A stretch of 64,000 nt of DNA from Nymphaea colorata (Eukaryota > Streptophyta > Magnoliopsida > Nymphaeales > Nymphaeaceae). Positions 37,101 to 46,037 of this stretch are shown here, piece after piece. The notes under the pieces were generated by a model. It saw only the letters and a list, made by a program, of their open reading frames with translations. It did no database searches and was not told the DNA's origin. The stretch spans positions 5,881,500 through 5,945,499 of the forward strand of contig NC_045149.1 in NCBI RefSeq assembly GCF_008831285.2, read 5' to 3'. The position numbers and the translations under genes are program-made. The first letter of the stretch is position 1, and every line of letters starts with the position of its first letter.

Positions 37101-40100
37101 TTCCAGAACTTTGTTTTCTTGGACAAATATCATAACCTCAAAAAAGTTAAACATGGAAAAAATATGAAGTCCTGAGTTTTGAACTATTTTTATCTGTGAT
37201 GAGAACTTTGATGCATGGTGATAAAAAAATTAAAATGGCAGTAAACAGCAAATTTCACAATCATCATTCCAAGGTCTTCGGAATTTTTTCAGAATTTCCT
37301 TTTCTCAGAAGAATATCAGAACTTCAAAAAATTCAAAAATATACATCTAATAATAGAAACAAAAACGAAATTATGAGCACCCAGCTATTTTCTCACAAGA
37401 ATATTGATAAAGATTCAGACTAAAAATTTTTAAAGAAACAAAAAAAATAGAAAACACATATAGAAAAATTGAGAAGGGAAATATTGCAATTTTATTTTTT
37501 GGAAATAGTTTGAAAATGTTGCTATATTTTGCCTGATGAAAATTTTTGCATCTTTTCTGGTAAGAATAGCATGATATTTGTGAGAATGGTAAAAGTTCTC
37601 GCGGTACCTACAAAATTTTCTCCAAATCACTGGTAAAATAGCATCAAACATAAAGTAAAATAAGTGAACATCAAAAATTTCAATAACAACTTACAAGACC
37701 CATTTTTCATGAAGTTTTTATGAAAGGTAAGTATCAAAGAAACAGTATCGCTTCACTAAGCAGTATGCAAATTTTCATTTATCATTCTGTTTTGCTACCT
37801 TATCTGTCTGGCATTGAATAGGGACTATTTTTGAGTTCAGAGATGATTGTTACATTGAACTGATCTAATTCTGCCAATAGACCTCATGGTTATTATTAAA
37901 GAACAAAAGAAATGAAAAAAAAAAGGCATCTTAACATAATCATCTTAATGAATTCCATGTCTGTTATTGAAGAATCCAATAAGAAAATAAATTGCAAGAA
38001 AAGAGGAAATGAAAATTGATGATTACACTCAAAGTGGCAGATAAATATAGGCTACAGTATTCAAATCAAAGTGGTGAAGATTTTTTGCTGCAATTTTTTG
38101 GCAAAATTTCAGAAGCTTTTAGAAACTTTATTTTTCCTAAGAAAACAAAAGTTCAAAATATGAAAAGGTATCAACAAAACCAGAAAAATTAAACAATAGG
38201 TCCTCCAGTATTTGTCACGACCCGCCCACTCTCACACTGGGTTTGAGCTCTTGGTATGGCAAATCCCAACCCACGCCCTAGCAGCCTATATCACATGGGT
38301 GCTCCTAAACGACTACCGCACCCATGTCGATGCTGGCGCTGGTCCTGGTGTTGGTACTTCTCCGACACTGCACGTGTGGTACGATTAGCTAAATCGGGCC
38401 AAACTTACTATTTTAAATGTGTACCTGACTAAACTAGCTCTAATACAAAAAGTTTATATGTAAATATAGATAATTAGACTACTAAACAGTTAAATGACTA
38501 TATAACAAATGACACATATACATATACACACACATATATATACATCCTCGCAACACCTGTACCTAAATTTTTTTTAAATTTGAAAAATCGACATCGGTAC
38601 CAACATCCCTGCACTCCACATCCATGTGACATAGCTATCAACTTCAGTTCTATCCCTAAAAAGGCTAGAAACTAGAAAATTTTATCATTTAGCTGACCTC
38701 CTTATCTGTCCCTGAAAATTTCTCTCAATCTTCGATATGGGACTAAATTTTCACACTCAGCCCTCCACCTTAAAGCACATGCACCCGCACATGTGGGACC
38801 ACAGCCGAGTATTGAGCCAGCTTTAATAGCAATTATCATGACCTCACCCACTCCAACATCGGCCACGGATTGATCCAACAAATCTTAACCTGCCCCTAAG
38901 CAACTTCGGTTCCTCCCCCAAAAGAGCTAGGAACCAATACAATTTATCGCTTAGTCGGCCCCTTTACAAGTCCCAAAAAATTCATCTCAATCTTCGATGT
39001 ATGCCTAAATCGTTACACATCACTCTAATGCCAATTATCATGACCCAGCCCACTCCACACCGTGCATGGGTCCCTGGTCCGGCAGATCCCAACGCACCCC
39101 TTAGTAGCTTCCGTTCTATAAGTCTCTGAAAATTCCTCTCAATCATTAATACAGGAGGGGATCTTCATAGCTTTTTTCATACAAAAACATAAAAACGGTT
39201 AGAACAGTTCTCAAGTCAAAAGGCAATCAAGTTCATATGGAGTATATGACATAAGAAACCTTTCTCTTTCCAAAAAGAAAAACTTGCAAAATGCAAAATT
39301 GTCTGAATACATCAAGCATACATATCCTTTGTGATATTTTGAAAATCATTTTATGCATATATGTCAGCTGGTTCTAAAATGACACATAATATGGAGATAT
39401 TTTCAAATGCTAGAAAATTTGATTATTGTGCTTGAGATATAGCTATTAAATCTCACAGAATCAAGCAGCATTCAGATAGCTAGTCTAATGCAATCATAAG
39501 AATGGTTGCAGAAGAATGTTTTTAGGGGAATAACAGGAATGAGATAGCAAATAATGAACAGTTGATGGAACATAAAAAGGTATTGTGATTCTGCCAAGTA
39601 AACAAAATATCCAAGACAAAGAGTCAATAAATAGCATATGAAGAAAATATTTACAAAATAAGCTAATTATAAACATTCTAAAATTCAAATATATTTTCAG
39701 CTGCACAACCTTTTTTGGCTGTAAGTTCTGTGTAAAATGATTCATTCCAACAAAATTGGATGTCGCATTATTTTGAGAAGTATGAACAGTTCTAAAAGGA
39801 ACGTACTTTTAAAAACCTTGGTAAGCTAAAGGTAAAATCTGTGAAGAATTATAAGTATACTTGATGCGATCCCAAATTACACTAAGAAGTAAGAAGTGGT
39901 TAACACATAGACAAATTATGACATTAAAGATACACGAAAGAGGGAGAGAGAGAGAAGGTGGGTCTTATGCACATAATCAGATTTTGAGGGGTCCATAAGA
40001 AAGGTTAGACTTGCTTCACATGACGCAAGAGTCCCACATCATATACTCTGCGATACATTGTTAAAGAATGTTTTTATTTTCTAAATAAGAGCCGAAACTC

Positions 40101-41862
40101 GAAAGAAATTATCACAGAAGTTTTAAATTGATTTTTAGATTTCTACATTAACCATGACAAAAACTTTGCAAACTTTTTTATATATAATGTTCACACAGGC
40201 TTTATGACAACTCTTGTACTTTGCACAGTTGGAAATTGCAAAGTTTGTAGAATGCCACATAATATCAGAAAATAAAGGAATTTTATAACATAAATACCTG
40301 AAAAGATATTCAAGACAAAAGATAACGAAGTTGTAATGCCATGAAAAAAACGGAACTTGTAAGAAAGAGTGACAATATGATATAAAAATGAAAGGGCTTA
40401 CTGTTTAAGAAAGAGTGACAATATGATATAAAAATGAAAGGGCTTACTGTTTCAGATCCATAGTACTGCACTATGTTTGGATGCCTCAAGCGACTAAGAA
40501 GAGCAATTTCCTGCACAAAATATTGCATTACCAATTCATTATCTCTCTATCTCTCACACCCACACATGAAAGATGATTAAGATTGTTAAACGCATTGTCA
40601 TAGATACCAAAATATTTCAGCAAATATTGTCACATTAACGAGAAAAAATTAAAAAAAGGAGGAAAACCTTTTTTTTTTTAAATGTTGAAAGAAATTTATC
40701 ACTTTTTATCACATTTTTATCGGGTTTTGCCTTTTTTTTGTTCTTGTATTTTTTTTGCATCAATATCATCATGAATTCAAGTTTGAGCTTAAATGAATTA
40801 TTATTATCATTTTTGTAATCATCAAAATATTATCTTTTTCATTTATTTAGTGTTTTTAATGTCTTCTAATTAGTTTCTCGTTTAATTCCTTTTTTTTCCT
40901 AATTGTCAATTTTTTTCATTTTTCTCGATCTTTTCCCAAGAAAAACAACTTTGCCAAAAAATACCCAAGAAAAACCTCGCTGCTAACAGCTCGATATTGA
41001 TATTTGTGAGAATGGTTAAAGACATCATCACAAACATTGTTATTGAATAAATGTCGGTAAGTTTTTCTCAGATATTTTTTGGCAAAATTGTTTTTTTTTA
41101 TTGGAAAAAAATTCAGAAAAAAAATCTCAACAAATTAAAATTAGAAAAAAATAAAATAAATGAGAAACTAGTGAAAAAAGTGAAAAAAATCATCAAAAAA
41201 ATTGCGAGAAAATTGCGAGATATCCATTTTTGTCAAGGCTTTCAAAATATCTCAAGATTTTCTCGTTATTTTCATTTTACTTGTTTTTCTCATAAGTATC
41301 ATGAGATTTTCAAAAATCTCGCTGTATTTGTGACACTGGTTGAAGGCTATGTTGCATGAACACTGATTTGAGTACATGTGTCAGATAAGACTAACCTTAA
41401 AAAAATACACTTGGATCAACGTTTAAAAATTCATCGAGTCAACCCAGTGACTCGGCTCGGCTCGCCCCCCTAATGTAGGTTGACTCGTTTTACTTCATTT
41501 TTCAATATTTTATTGCCATTTATACTTGATACATGTTAAGATCTTTCTTTGTTACTTTATTAAATATACAAGTTCAGTCTGTTAAAGTCAAGCAATTAAC
41601 AAAATTGATTTGAGTTTTCTTAATGTTTTTGGATTCAACATGCTAAATTGCAACAATTCATGGAGGATGAACTTAGTTGTGGCTTCACTTTATGTTAGCT
41701 TGACTTTTCTTTTGAATGATATAAGTGAAATTAAGCCATTTTACAAACCGTTTATGTTCAGAAGACAAGTTTTATATATATATATAACATAACCCAATCC
41801 GAGCCATCGAGTTGACCCGCTAAGTAGAGTCTGAGTCACTAGGTTTTAAAACATTGACTTGG

Positions 41863-41925
<63 letters not shown>

Positions 41926-42155
41926 TGTGTGTGTGTGTGCATAGGGAAGAAGAAAATTTTAGTTCATTGTTTAATAACTTTATTCATCTACATTTCTAAA
42001 CATGTTTTTTATATTGAGGTTAGTGTAGTTAATTTGAATTTTAGTTAAATAAAATAAAGTTTTTTTTAAGTAGGCTTTAACGTTTGAAGGACTCCTTTTT
42101 AAAGGAAAAACGAACTCTTCTTTTTCAAAGGAAAAAGGAAAAGGGGAGACACACA

Positions 42156-42195
<40 letters not shown>

Positions 42196-44898
42196 CATGC
42201 CGGTGTCATTGAAAGACGGGAAGTTGACTGAAAAGAAAGAAAGAGGTGGCAAAATGAAAGGGAAAAAAGAGAGAGAAATGAAAGAAAAAAAAGAAAAAAT
42301 AAATAAAAAGAAGGAAAAGGAGAGACGTGTTTCCATTTTTTGGACACTTCATATTCAAAAATTGACATGTCCCATGCGTACCAATGCATGTCGGTGATGG
42401 ACACAGCATGTGTTTTGAAGTGTCCATGCAACATAGGTTAAAGATTTATGTCCACAGACAATATACCATAAGGACATCCATAGTTGAATGGTTTTTAGCG
42501 AAAAAACCAGGACAATACTCAATTAAGCAAATTAAAAGAAAATCTAGAAAGCTTTGACAAGTTTGATAAAGAATAGGATTGGACTCAGAAAACTAAGAAA
42601 AATTACTCAGTTCAACATTGGACAGAAAGGGGCACAAGCTGCATTAGCCACATTCCAAGCTTTGACCATCTCGTGGCCATTATTGACACGACACTGTCGT
42701 GCACAGCTGGTGTCCTGAACTGCATGTATGGCCTCCCATTCCTGGGGCCCAAGGAGCAGGAAGAACAAATGCGTCCCGACAGGGGCCACATTAGAATCTT
42801 CAGCAGAATAGACATGCCATGCTATGCGTTCCACGGGCATGTTTGTGCATCCAGTGTTTATATCGATTGACCATCGATTGAATCAAACATCCATGATGTG
42901 TGAACACATGCACCAAACATCCTTGAAGTGTAGCACAGTTGCCTTTTAGGTATGTCCATGTGACATCCATTATGATGTACCAGAGAAGGGGTACTAAAGA
43001 CCAATTGACCAAGTGCAAGAACTACATGGAAATCATTGTTGATACTTTTTATGCATAGCATTAGACAGTGAACAAACTTGCCTGCTGCAATTGCTTTGCA
43101 CATTCTCTTGATTTTGCATCATCAGAAAATAATGTGACCTCTTTCATTGCACACATCTCACCACTCTCACTGCAGATAACAGAAAAGGAGAAACAAGAAG
43201 ACATTCAGAATTTAGAATGCAATAGAAAACTAAACAGCACAAACAATGAAAATGACTCAATAAAAATAAACGCTTAAACAAAACTGTATATTCATTATGC
43301 ATGTGAAAAGATCTATCAAGAATTTTACATAAAAACCAGATCCACAACAAAACTAAAACCGAAATATGCTTATCCAGCTAGAAATTCCTGTACCAAGAAG
43401 GCATGAAAATACAACAACAAGCTTGAAGATTATACTTACTTGCTAAACCCCAGGTAAACATGGCCAAATGTCCCTCGGCCCAGAAGTTTCCCTTTCTTCC
43501 AGCGTGAACCTGGACTTGGAGGATTTTCTGCTCTACCTGGGCTTCTTGGGACGGAGGAGTTGGTTGCTGTTGTGTTTGATGAACAGAGGAGACTAGGATT
43601 AGGTATTACCAATGGAGGAGGCAATGGTAACTTGTGACATTGTTGTTTTCCTTCTTCTTGCCAACCAGGTGGAGATTCTGGCCCTGCACCTCCAGCCCGT
43701 GGATGCAATGGTGTCACAGCACCACTATGTATTCTTGAGCTCGGTCCAGGACTAGTCATTCTTGGGCTAGGTATTGGAGAATATTCTGGGCTGCCTCTAC
43801 TGGGTTGCCAGAATAGTTGCCCCGACATATCTCCGCCCATGGAGTTATGCCCAGAGTTATAACCTGAACCTGGACTGGAGCAATGGCCTGATCCAAATAG
43901 TGCAGCATCAGGATATGCTTTGCCTGTCCAGAGATAGCCATTTTGTTGCTCTGCACCAATGGCTCGTAAGGGACTTCTGGAGGGACTTGACATAGAACTA
44001 TCAGGTGCACTGCCAAAAGCAGGATACTGAGGAATCTGCAAGCTAGGAGGGTGCTCAATTGTACTCAACGGTCCCCGCCTCTGTGAAGAATAAGGAATGT
44101 TACCATGTGGCAAATTTGCTGGTTTTGGTGCCTCTCTTGACTTCTTTCTGCTCACAACAGGAGAATAACCTGGGCGGATGACACTTGAGCCAAAAAAAGG
44201 GAAAACAATTTCAGTCTAATTTCCACATAAAAAGAGAGAGAGAGAATCAGATGGCAACAAATACGAAGAAACTTGACTTAACACTTGTTCAAGACACAAA
44301 AATAAAGCCGATTGTGAACTAACCTGGAAGGGCTGCTAGCAATACTTTTAGCAGAATACTCGGTTCCCCTTGGACTAACATGACCACACCCAATGGGGTG
44401 ACGTGCTTCACCTGGATCATCACTATCAACAGAACAGTCACTAGAAACAGAGGCAGTCCCCAAACCTCCATCAACATCAGTGGCATCAGGCCTGCTCAAT
44501 GCCCTGTCAGGAACAGGAAGAGGAAGTAAGGATGATTGCTTTCTATTCTTCGTCGACTTTGTTTGACATTCACTAACTCCTGACTTTCTGATGCTACATG
44601 GGTTCTGTGCAACCGGAAGTGGCAGAGGCTGGCAATCTGGCCTCTCAGCAAAACTTTGACAACGGGAAACTTGATTAGATGGTGATGGTGATGGTGATCT
44701 AGACACTGCTTGCGAACCAGAACCCCTTTCTGAAACTGTATCAATAGTACATCTTTTAGAATCTCCTTTAGAACGGACTCTGCCTTTTTCATCAGATAAG
44801 ATATTCAGTTTCCGGAAATGGAAATTTTCAAGTATGCTGTCCTTCCCAGTTTTCTTCTTTGACTCCTTGGAGGAAGATTTGCCCCACCATGGTGGCAT
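19160..44898 (-). CDS. YDA: YODA-type MAP kinase kinase kinase (11 coding exons)
   Basis: A MEKK-type Ser/Thr kinase that heads the MKK4/5-MPK3/6 cascade in stomatal, embryo and inflorescence development. Exons, minus strand: 44898-44324, 44183-43440, 43169-43082, 40510-40448, 31640-31480, 31385-31310, 21747-21688, 21618-21511, 21184-20945, 20076-19985, 19682-19160. They sum to 2730 nt, 909 residues, with matching phases throughout. The N terminus [16 protein letters not shown] and the Ser/Pro-rich region ([20 protein letters not shown]) are YDA-clade hallmarks. The kinase domain covers about 421-676: P-loop GRGTFG 427-432, Lys449, alpha-C Glu470, HRD 543-545, DFG 563-565, APE 587-589. All key residues are present. 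The intron after exon 3 uses a GC donor. Introns after exons 3, 4 and 6 are 2.6, 8.8 and 9.6 kb; those after exons 4 and 6 hold most of the transposons. The start is the first ATG after an acceptor (TCTCAG) at 44900. Paralogues such as MAPKKK3/5 are the main alternative name. Confidence 0.92.
19797..19875. repeat. Degenerate ATT/ACT trinucleotide microsatellite
   Basis: Runs of TTATTATTATTATTA and TACTACTAC motifs in intron 10 of the YDA-like gene, directly upstream of the last coding exon. Confidence 0.6.
20846..20868. repeat. (TG)n microsatellite
   Basis: An uninterrupted TG run in intron 9 of the YDA-like gene. Confidence 0.8.
21748..24122. other. 3' part of YDA intron 6, unannotated intron sequence
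   Basis: Apart from the MITE-like piece at 22928-23124 it contains no coding or RNA feature that I can support. Short ORFs here translate to unremarkable sequence. Confidence 0.5.
22928..23124. mobile_element. Short hAT-type MITE
   Basis: The right end reads CCACATGACATAG and the left end TTAGTCACATGC. Flanking 8-mers GTTTTAGG (22920-22927) and GTTTTCGG (23125-23132) match at 7 of 8 positions. The right end resembles the MITEs at 35944 and 38286, so it is probably an old member of that family. Confidence 0.45.
24123..24248. repeat. Left copy of a 126-bp host duplication flanking the copia element
   Basis: GAAGTGAATGCC ... GGCATTAA is repeated at 30755-30880 with one difference (GGCCGACC against GGCTGACC). 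It is host intron sequence, not LTR. It ends inside the first bases of a truncated LTR, sharing TTAA at the junction. Confidence 0.9.
24245..24424 (+). repeat. 5' LTR of the copia element, truncated
   Basis: It begins at TTAATTATTATCC, equivalent to 30577 of the other LTR, so the first 65 bp including the TGTTAAATA terminus are gone. It ends CAACA directly before the primer-binding site. Confidence 0.9.
24425..24437 (+). promoter_or_regulatory. Primer-binding site (initiator tRNA-Met)
   Basis: TGGTATCAGAGCC, complementary to the 3' end of plant initiator tRNA-Met, sits directly after the LTR. This is the usual primer of copia elements. Confidence 0.9.
24438..25278 (+). other. 5' leader of the copia element
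   Basis: About 840 bases of untranslated leader with recurring GATCAGACCAG and TTCAGATCTG words between 24660 and 24940. No gene seen. Confidence 0.5.
25279..26265 (+). pseudogene. Copia gag, frameshifted
   Basis: The capsid-like protein starts [14 protein letters not shown], then shows the UBN2-type gag domain ([30 protein letters not shown]). A frameshift near 25800 ends the first frame at 25809. The reading continues in another frame to a CCHC zinc knuckle ([15 protein letters not shown] at about 26038-26082) and a Ser-rich linker. The chain is cut near 26265 by the viral segment. In the family gag packages the RNA. Confidence 0.85.
26275..26579 (-). pseudogene. Start of badnavirus-like ORF3 polyprotein, interrupted
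   Basis: It begins with an ATG overlapping the stop of the preceding frame (ATGA). It encodes an N-terminal segment rich in Ser/Thr, then [12 protein letters not shown] and [13 protein letters not shown], which are typical of the start of badnavirus ORF3. A TGA stop follows at residue 87 (26319). Recognisable viral sequence continues beyond that stop in the same frame to about 26270. Only the polyprotein start is present. Confidence 0.75.
26576..27250 (-). pseudogene. Badnavirus-like chimeric frame: ORF3-type Cys cluster joined to ORF2-like protein
   Basis: A 224-residue open frame. Residues 52-78 hold Cys52-x2-Cys55-x11-Cys67-x2-Cys70-x4-Cys75-x2-Cys78, the spacing known for the second Cys-rich region of badnavirus ORF3 polyproteins. 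Residues from about 88 onward resemble badnavirus ORF2, the virion-associated small protein: a predicted coiled coil at 132-165, a short [11 protein letters not shown] block and a Lys-rich end with VFKDPYAIL. In badnaviruses these parts lie in different ORFs, ORF2 first, so their in-frame joining with the Cys cluster upstream implies a rearrangement. No stop interrupts it. An alternative is a caulimovirid lineage with a different natural gene order. Confidence 0.7.
27330..30504 (+). pseudogene. Copia pol (protease, integrase, RT, RNase H) with several stops
   Basis: The protease active site is [12 protein letters not shown] at 27402-27437. GAG-pre-integrase WHLRLGHP and CDACQLGKH lie at about 27790-27900. 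The integrase core keeps its Asp (LHVDVWGP), Asp (IRTDNALEF) and Glu (NGVAERKHR). RT begins after a TGA at 28956-28958 and contains the intact YVDDIVLTG box near 29558; stops or shifts occur at 29286, about 29505 and 29974. RNase H ([16 protein letters not shown]) follows, with a TAG at about 30166. The product would normally be one polyprotein of about 1000 residues after gag. Few lesions, so recently alive. Confidence 0.88.
30500..30511 (+). promoter_or_regulatory. Polypurine tract of the copia element
   Basis: TTGAGGGGGAG immediately precedes the LTR start TGTTAAATA. Confidence 0.85.
30512..30754 (+). repeat. 3' LTR of the copia element, full length
   Basis: 243 bp from TGTTAAATACTTATAG to GCAACA, with a CT-rich block near its end. 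It serves as reference for the truncated partner at 24245-24424. Confidence 0.9.
30755..30880. repeat. Right copy of the 126-bp host duplication
   Basis: Starts at the base after the LTR end and repeats 24123-24248 at 125 of 126 positions. Confidence 0.9.
32434..32441. repeat. Left 8-bp target duplication of the hAT transposon
   Basis: GTTTGTAC, repeated perfectly at 35935-35942. Eight bases is the hAT-superfamily length. Confidence 0.9.
32451..32521. repeat. 26-bp perfect inverted repeat in the hAT 5' subterminal region
   Basis: The arm at 32451-32476 (CCGTATCGAA ... CGGACG) is exactly inverted at 32496-32521, with a 19-base loop that itself contains TCGTACGA palindromes. Further GATACG and CGTATC words fill 32522-32635. 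Confidence 0.85.
32940..35438 (+). CDS. hAT transposase, apparently intact, three exons
   Basis: Proposed exons 32940-34809, 34919-35123 and 35210-35438 give 2304 nt, 767 residues, with agreeing phases and standard GT-AG ends. A BED zinc finger lies at about 12-50 (Cys28, Cys31, His45, His50). An acidic and basic linker follows, then the DUF659 domain with [11 protein letters not shown] and [10 protein letters not shown] carrying the expected catalytic Asp residues. [10 protein letters not shown] holds the conserved Cys-x2-His. The C-terminal hATC dimerisation domain (CERNWSVF, then NDLVYVRYN) spans exon 2. The family enzyme cuts and pastes hAT DNA in the nucleus. Start at 32940 or 32958 (MSDPTWQW), both in frame. 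No lesion seen; a domesticated gene is unlikely because it still sits between its own termini. Confidence 0.88.
35840..35920. repeat. hAT 3' subterminal repeats
   Basis: TTACGATACG-type units recur at 35841-35880, with further CGATAC words to 35920. They mirror the CGATACG words at the other end and are candidate transposase binding sites. Confidence 0.7.
35944..36340. mobile_element. hAT-type MITE adjoining the hAT transposon
   Basis: Termini CTATGTCACACGG and CCGTGTGACATAG are exact inverses, flanked by a perfect 8-bp duplication TTTGTACA (35936-35943 and 36341-36348). Length 397 bp, no coding capacity. A 49-base segment (AATCTCATAAGTCATAAGAAAGAAAG and surroundings) is repeated inside at 36110-36200. 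Relatives lie at 38286-38634 and 22928-23124. Confidence 0.85.
36349..38212. other. Unannotated part of YDA intron 4
   Basis: AT-rich sequence. 37010-37060 and 37200-37260 are diverged copies of one another (GATGAGAA, GCATGGTGAT, AATGGC, AGCAAATT in the same order). Nothing coding is seen. Confidence 0.45.
38213..39170. repeat. Three diverged copies of a roughly 200-bp repeat
   Basis: Units start near 38213 (GTCACGACCCGCCCACT), 38829 (ATCATGACCTCACCCACTCC) and 39033 (ATCATGACCCAGCCCACTCC). Each runs through a TCCCAAC/TTAACC segment to CTCTCAATCTTCGAT-like sequence. The first unit is split by the MITE at 38286-38634. The origin is unknown; a decayed LTR or a tandem array are both possible. 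Confidence 0.55.
38286..38634. mobile_element. Second member of the hAT-type MITE family
   Basis: Ends CTATATCACATGG and CCATGTGACATAG are inverses with one mismatch and resemble the MITE at 35944. Flanks CTAGCAGC (38278-38285) and CTATCAAC (38635-38642) match at 6 of 8 positions, as an aged target duplication. It interrupts the first unit of the 200-bp repeat. Confidence 0.65.
39171..40360. other. Unannotated part of YDA intron 4
   Basis: AT-rich, no coding or RNA signal seen. Confidence 0.45.
40361..40452. repeat. 46-bp perfect tandem duplication covering a splice donor
   Basis: Units 40361-40406 and 40407-40452 are identical. The second unit includes the last five bases of YDA coding exon 4 and its GTAAGC donor. 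The first carries an exact copy of that donor 46 bases downstream in the intron. Confidence 0.95.
40600..41360. repeat. T-rich / A-rich foldback-like region
   Basis: A T-rich half with TTTCTCG words (40660-40945) is followed by an A-rich half with GAGAAA and GCGAGA words (41090-41225). This suggests a decayed foldback element. A similar texture recurs at 52690-52990. Confidence 0.3.
41408..41862. mobile_element. Possible MITE with imperfect terminal inverted repeats
   Basis: The left end (CTTGGATCAACGTTTAAAAATTC) is imperfectly inverted at the right end (GGTTTTAAAACATTGACTTGG). Both ends also carry GAGTCAAC/GTTGAC and GACTCGG-type words in inverse order. Mismatches are many and no target duplication was found. 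Confidence 0.4.
41864..41940. repeat. Compound (TA)n(CA)n(TG)n microsatellite
   Basis: A long TA run passes into CA repeats and then TG repeats, so the CA/TG part is self-complementary around ACATGT. Confidence 0.9.
42151..42195. repeat. Compound (AC)n(AG)n microsatellite
   Basis: AC repeats followed by AG repeats in intron 3 of the YDA-like gene, before an A- and G-rich stretch to about 42330. Confidence 0.9.
42440..43060. other. Unannotated part of YDA intron 3
   Basis: 42600-42860 has higher GC content and short open frames on both strands, but I recognise no domain or organellar gene. Confidence 0.4.
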
Positions 44899-44999
44899 AC
44901 TGAGAATTGTATAGCTCACAGAAAACCTGGAACACGTGACTTTCAAATTGACTACCAGAACCCAGTTTCCTTAAAAATAAGAGCATCACCACTGGCATT

Positions 45000-45717
45000 A
45001 AAGCCCCATATATTGATAAGTTAGGAATACTAAAATGCTTATTTGCATAGCATCATATGGGAGACAGAGTAACAGTTTTTCATATATAAGGATGCTCTAG
45101 CTTTGTCATCTAAAGACAGCATGGCCCTTGAGGTCCAAATTCCTGCAGATCCAAAGAGTAGAACTCCTGAGAAGATAACCTGCAGAAAGAATCTCAAATC
45201 AGTTTGACAGACAAATCAGGCCTGTTTAAATAAGCACAAACAATTGTACGGCTTGATCACAATCATTTTCATGTCTTTTTTTTCATTTTACCTTAATTTT
45301 CATTTGTAGCATGACATTTTGAAGAGAAGAATGGAGACATTCATGACAACTATATAATTCTTCTAATTTCATTTAGCCTGTATGAACCGCTATTAGTTTG
45401 ATACCAATAATGGGAGTCATTTCAGTATGTCAAGGATCCATATGTATCAGCAATTTGGAATTCGCAGATGTTACAGTCAATTTTCTTTTTCTTGAGGGGC
45501 TGGTGTGGGGTGTGTGGAAGGGGGGGAGGCTTCAACAATCGCATCTTGGGACTAAATTTTCTGACTCCACTTCTCTCTCACCTACCTTTTCTCTCTTCCC
45601 TCCATTCTCTTCTTTTTCCTCTCCACAAGCATCCTCCCCACCCAAAAAGTGGCGGAGCTTAGGAAGGCGAGGACACCAGGAAAACCATTCCCAAAATGGG
45701 ACTGGTTTTATTCATTT

Positions 45718-45719
<2 letters not shown>
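45000..45719. other. 5' UTR intron sequence upstream of the YDA start
   Basis: Contains a candidate 5' UTR acceptor at 45143 and otherwise no supported feature. Confidence 0.4.

Positions 45720-45787
<68 letters not shown>
45720..45787. repeat. (TA)n(GA)n microsatellite at the outer edge of a copia LTR
   Basis: TA units run from about 45720 to 45757 and GA units to 45787, ending directly in the LTR sequence GAAACACG. The right flank of the same element (50781 onward) also begins with AT repeats. Confidence 0.9.
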
Positions 45788-45791
<4 letters not shown>

Positions 45792-46037
45792 CGAAAAATG
45801 GGAAAAAGAATACGATGAACACGATGTAACGTGGAAAAACCCTCAATAAGAGGGAAAAAACCACGGATGAGGAAGAACTGATGCCCACTAGCAACCAAAC
45901 TCTCTCTCTCTCTTAAGATTTCATTCACACCCAAAAATTAAGGTTACCAAGATACAAGTAGAGTCTCAACAGGCCTAAACAGGAGCACACACTGGACCGG
46001 GTCCAAACCCAGACCCGTACATTAAAACGCGTCAACA
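45786..46037 (-). repeat. 3' LTR of the gag-less copia element
   Basis: On the minus strand it starts TGTTGACGCG after the polypurine tract (TTGAGGGGGAA). At its outer end the expected terminal TGTAGAAAC is replaced by TATA(GA)nGAAAC. Confidence 0.85.

Noticed and set aside
38213-39170. CRISPR-like array
   Set aside because: Three diverged roughly 200-bp units in plant DNA; not short identical repeats with spacers.
42197-42434. Lys/Glu-rich or Ser/Phe-rich ORFs on both strands
   Set aside because: They translate simple AG/AC repeats and purine-rich DNA.
42607-42840. Overlapping ORFs on both strands in YDA intron 3
   Set aside because: GC-richer island without any recognised plastid, mitochondrial or nuclear gene; inside a spliced intron.
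45398-45934. ORFs ending in IYIYIY and RERERE runs
   Set aside because: Artefacts of the TA and GA microsatellites.
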